This document shows, one piece after another, positions 14,667 through 15,410 of a stretch of 15,410 nt of DNA (the stretch's first letter is position 1; each line of letters begins with the position of its first letter). The notes under the pieces were generated by a model. It saw nothing but the letters and a program-made list of their open reading frames with translations, ran no database searches and was not told the DNA's origin. Made by a program: the position numbers and the translations under genes. The stretch spans positions 1 to 15,410 of the forward strand of contig JBHJOP010000053.1 of the NCBI GenBank assembly GCA_050329575.1, read 5' to 3'. The DNA is from JAUXFS01 sp050329575 (GTDB taxonomy: Bacteria; Pseudomonadota; Alphaproteobacteria; Rhodospirillales; Defluviicoccaceae).

Positions 14667-14667
14667 C

Positions 14668-15228
14668 TCAGGCCGGCATCGCCGCCAGCGTCAGATCGAC
14701 GGCCGCCGGCCGCTGGACGTCGGTGAACGGCGACAGCCGCACCAGCGGCCCCGGCAGGGTGTCGGTCGCCGGCCCCATCCGCCGGCAGGCCTCGACCAGA
14801 CGGCCGTCGCGACACAGCACGTCGTCGGCGAGGGCGACCATCCGGGTGTTGGGTCGGGCGTGCGGCGCCGCCCTGCGCAGGCGCAATGCCATCTCGGTCT
14901 CCTGCCCTTCGGCATCGAGGGTGAGCGCGATCAGCGCCGCCGCCATCGACCGGCTGACCCCCGCCACGCAATGGAGGAGAATCGGCTCGTCGTCGGCCCG
15001 GCCCATCAGGAAATCGACGAGCGTTGCGATGTGGTAGACGTCGGGGAGGACGTAGCCGGCGAGCGGCTCGGTGATGTCGTCGATGCTGAGCCGCAGGTGG
15101 CGTTCGGGAGCGATCTGCGGCGGCGTCGGTGGCTGATCCAGGGGCGGAACCAGGGAAACGAGGTGGCTCGGTCGCAGGGTTTCGACATGTCGTGGCATTT
15201 CAGGCATGCTGCACACGTAGATCGTCAT
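14668..15228 (-). CDS. dual-specificity/tyrosine phosphatase-like protein
   Basis: A 186-residue protein with the cysteine phosphatase signature HCVAGVSRS at residues 86-94: nucleophile Cys87 and phosphate-binding Arg93. An upstream Asp pair at 50-51 (LSIDDI) is a plausible general acid. The opening MTIYVCSMPEMP, a conserved PSHLVSL segment and PNTRMVALADDVL after the active site fit the small HCX5R phosphatases annotated in many alphaproteobacteria; the physiological substrate (phosphoprotein or other phosphoester) is not known. ATG 15228 is preferred over ATG 15300 because the fold begins directly after it and a GGGAAGGG sequence lies about 11 bp upstream. The gene is convergent with the PBP gene and has no operon partner in the window. 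Confidence 0.85.
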   Translation of the reverse strand: MTIYVCSMPEMPRHVETLRPSHLVSLVPPLDQPPTPPQIAPERHLRLSIDDITEPLAGYVLPDVYHIATLVDFLMGRADDEPILLHCVAGVSRSMAAALIALTLDAEGQETEMALRLRRAAPHARPNTRMVALADDVLCRDGRLVEACRRMGPATDTLPGPLVRLSPFTDVQRPAAVDLTLAAMPA

Positions 15229-15295
15229 GGGGTGTATCGCCCTTCCCTGAAACAACGAAGAAGTGATTCCGGTTCGGACGATACCACATTTAGAT

Positions 15296-15309
15296 GTCAC
15301 TGGTGTGAC
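15296..15309. promoter_or_regulatory. inverted repeat upstream of the phosphatase gene
   Basis: GTCAC-TGGT-GTGAC is a perfect 5-bp inverted repeat with a 4-bp centre, about 68 bp upstream of the phosphatase start. GTGAC recalls a half of a Crp-type site, but the half-sites have the opposite order to TGTGA...TCACA. It may be an operator; chance is possible. Confidence 0.25.
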
Positions 15310-15410
15310 GATTGCCGGCGTGTGAACGACGCGTGACGGCGTCGGGTTTCCGTGTCGCCCGTGGCCTGTCCGCCGCTGTCGGTATCGGCCCCGCTGGTCG
15401 CGATCGCACG

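Overview
The window is GC-rich DNA (roughly 70% by eye) from a Gram-negative bacterium, most probably an alphaproteobacterium. The evidence is a GuaA N-terminus of alphaproteobacterial type, a TRAP transporter, a Crp-type regulator, a class A penicillin-binding protein and a small HCX5R phosphatase whose overall sequence recalls a family seen in that class. The order cannot be fixed from sequence alone.

Layout. (1) Positions 1-1505 hold the end of a TRAP small permease and a complete TRAP large permease, an operon cut by the left edge. (2) 1506-2159 is a 654-bp non-coding stretch with a relatively AT-rich core, several small inverted repeats and a possible pseudoknot. (3) 2160-3113 is a compact three-gene group: two small membrane proteins of unknown function and a YajC-family protein, followed by a textbook Rho-independent terminator at 3202-3238. 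(4) 3329-8404, minus strand, is one very large gene for a 1691-residue RTX (calcium-binding nonapeptide repeat) protein with a type I secretion-like C-terminus and two kinds of large internal duplication. (5) 8405-8755 is a divergent non-coding region with phased short direct repeats and leader hairpins. (6) 8756-10306 is guaA (GMP synthase). (7) 10341-11477, minus strand and convergent with guaA, is a GT4-type glycosyltransferase. (8) 11741-12442 is a Crp/Fnr regulator, divergent from the glycosyltransferase. (9) 12615-14633 is a class A penicillin-binding protein. (10) 14668-15228, minus strand and convergent with it, is a dual-specificity-like phosphatase.

How the genes relate. Most units are separate, with convergent or divergent borders carrying hairpins. 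Envelope and surface functions are frequent (RTX protein, YajC-like protein, glycosyltransferase, PBP, TRAP transporter), but no single pathway links them. No transporter or membrane-fusion gene for the RTX protein and no secDF next to the yajC-like gene are present, so both look like orphans within this window.

The most notable items are the modular architecture of the RTX protein (three C-terminal units of about 160-180 residues, one 185-residue tandem duplication in the N-terminal half, linkers entering at one fixed register) and the small uncharacterised yajC-linked operon. No CRISPR array, insertion sequence, tRNA or rRNA was recognised.
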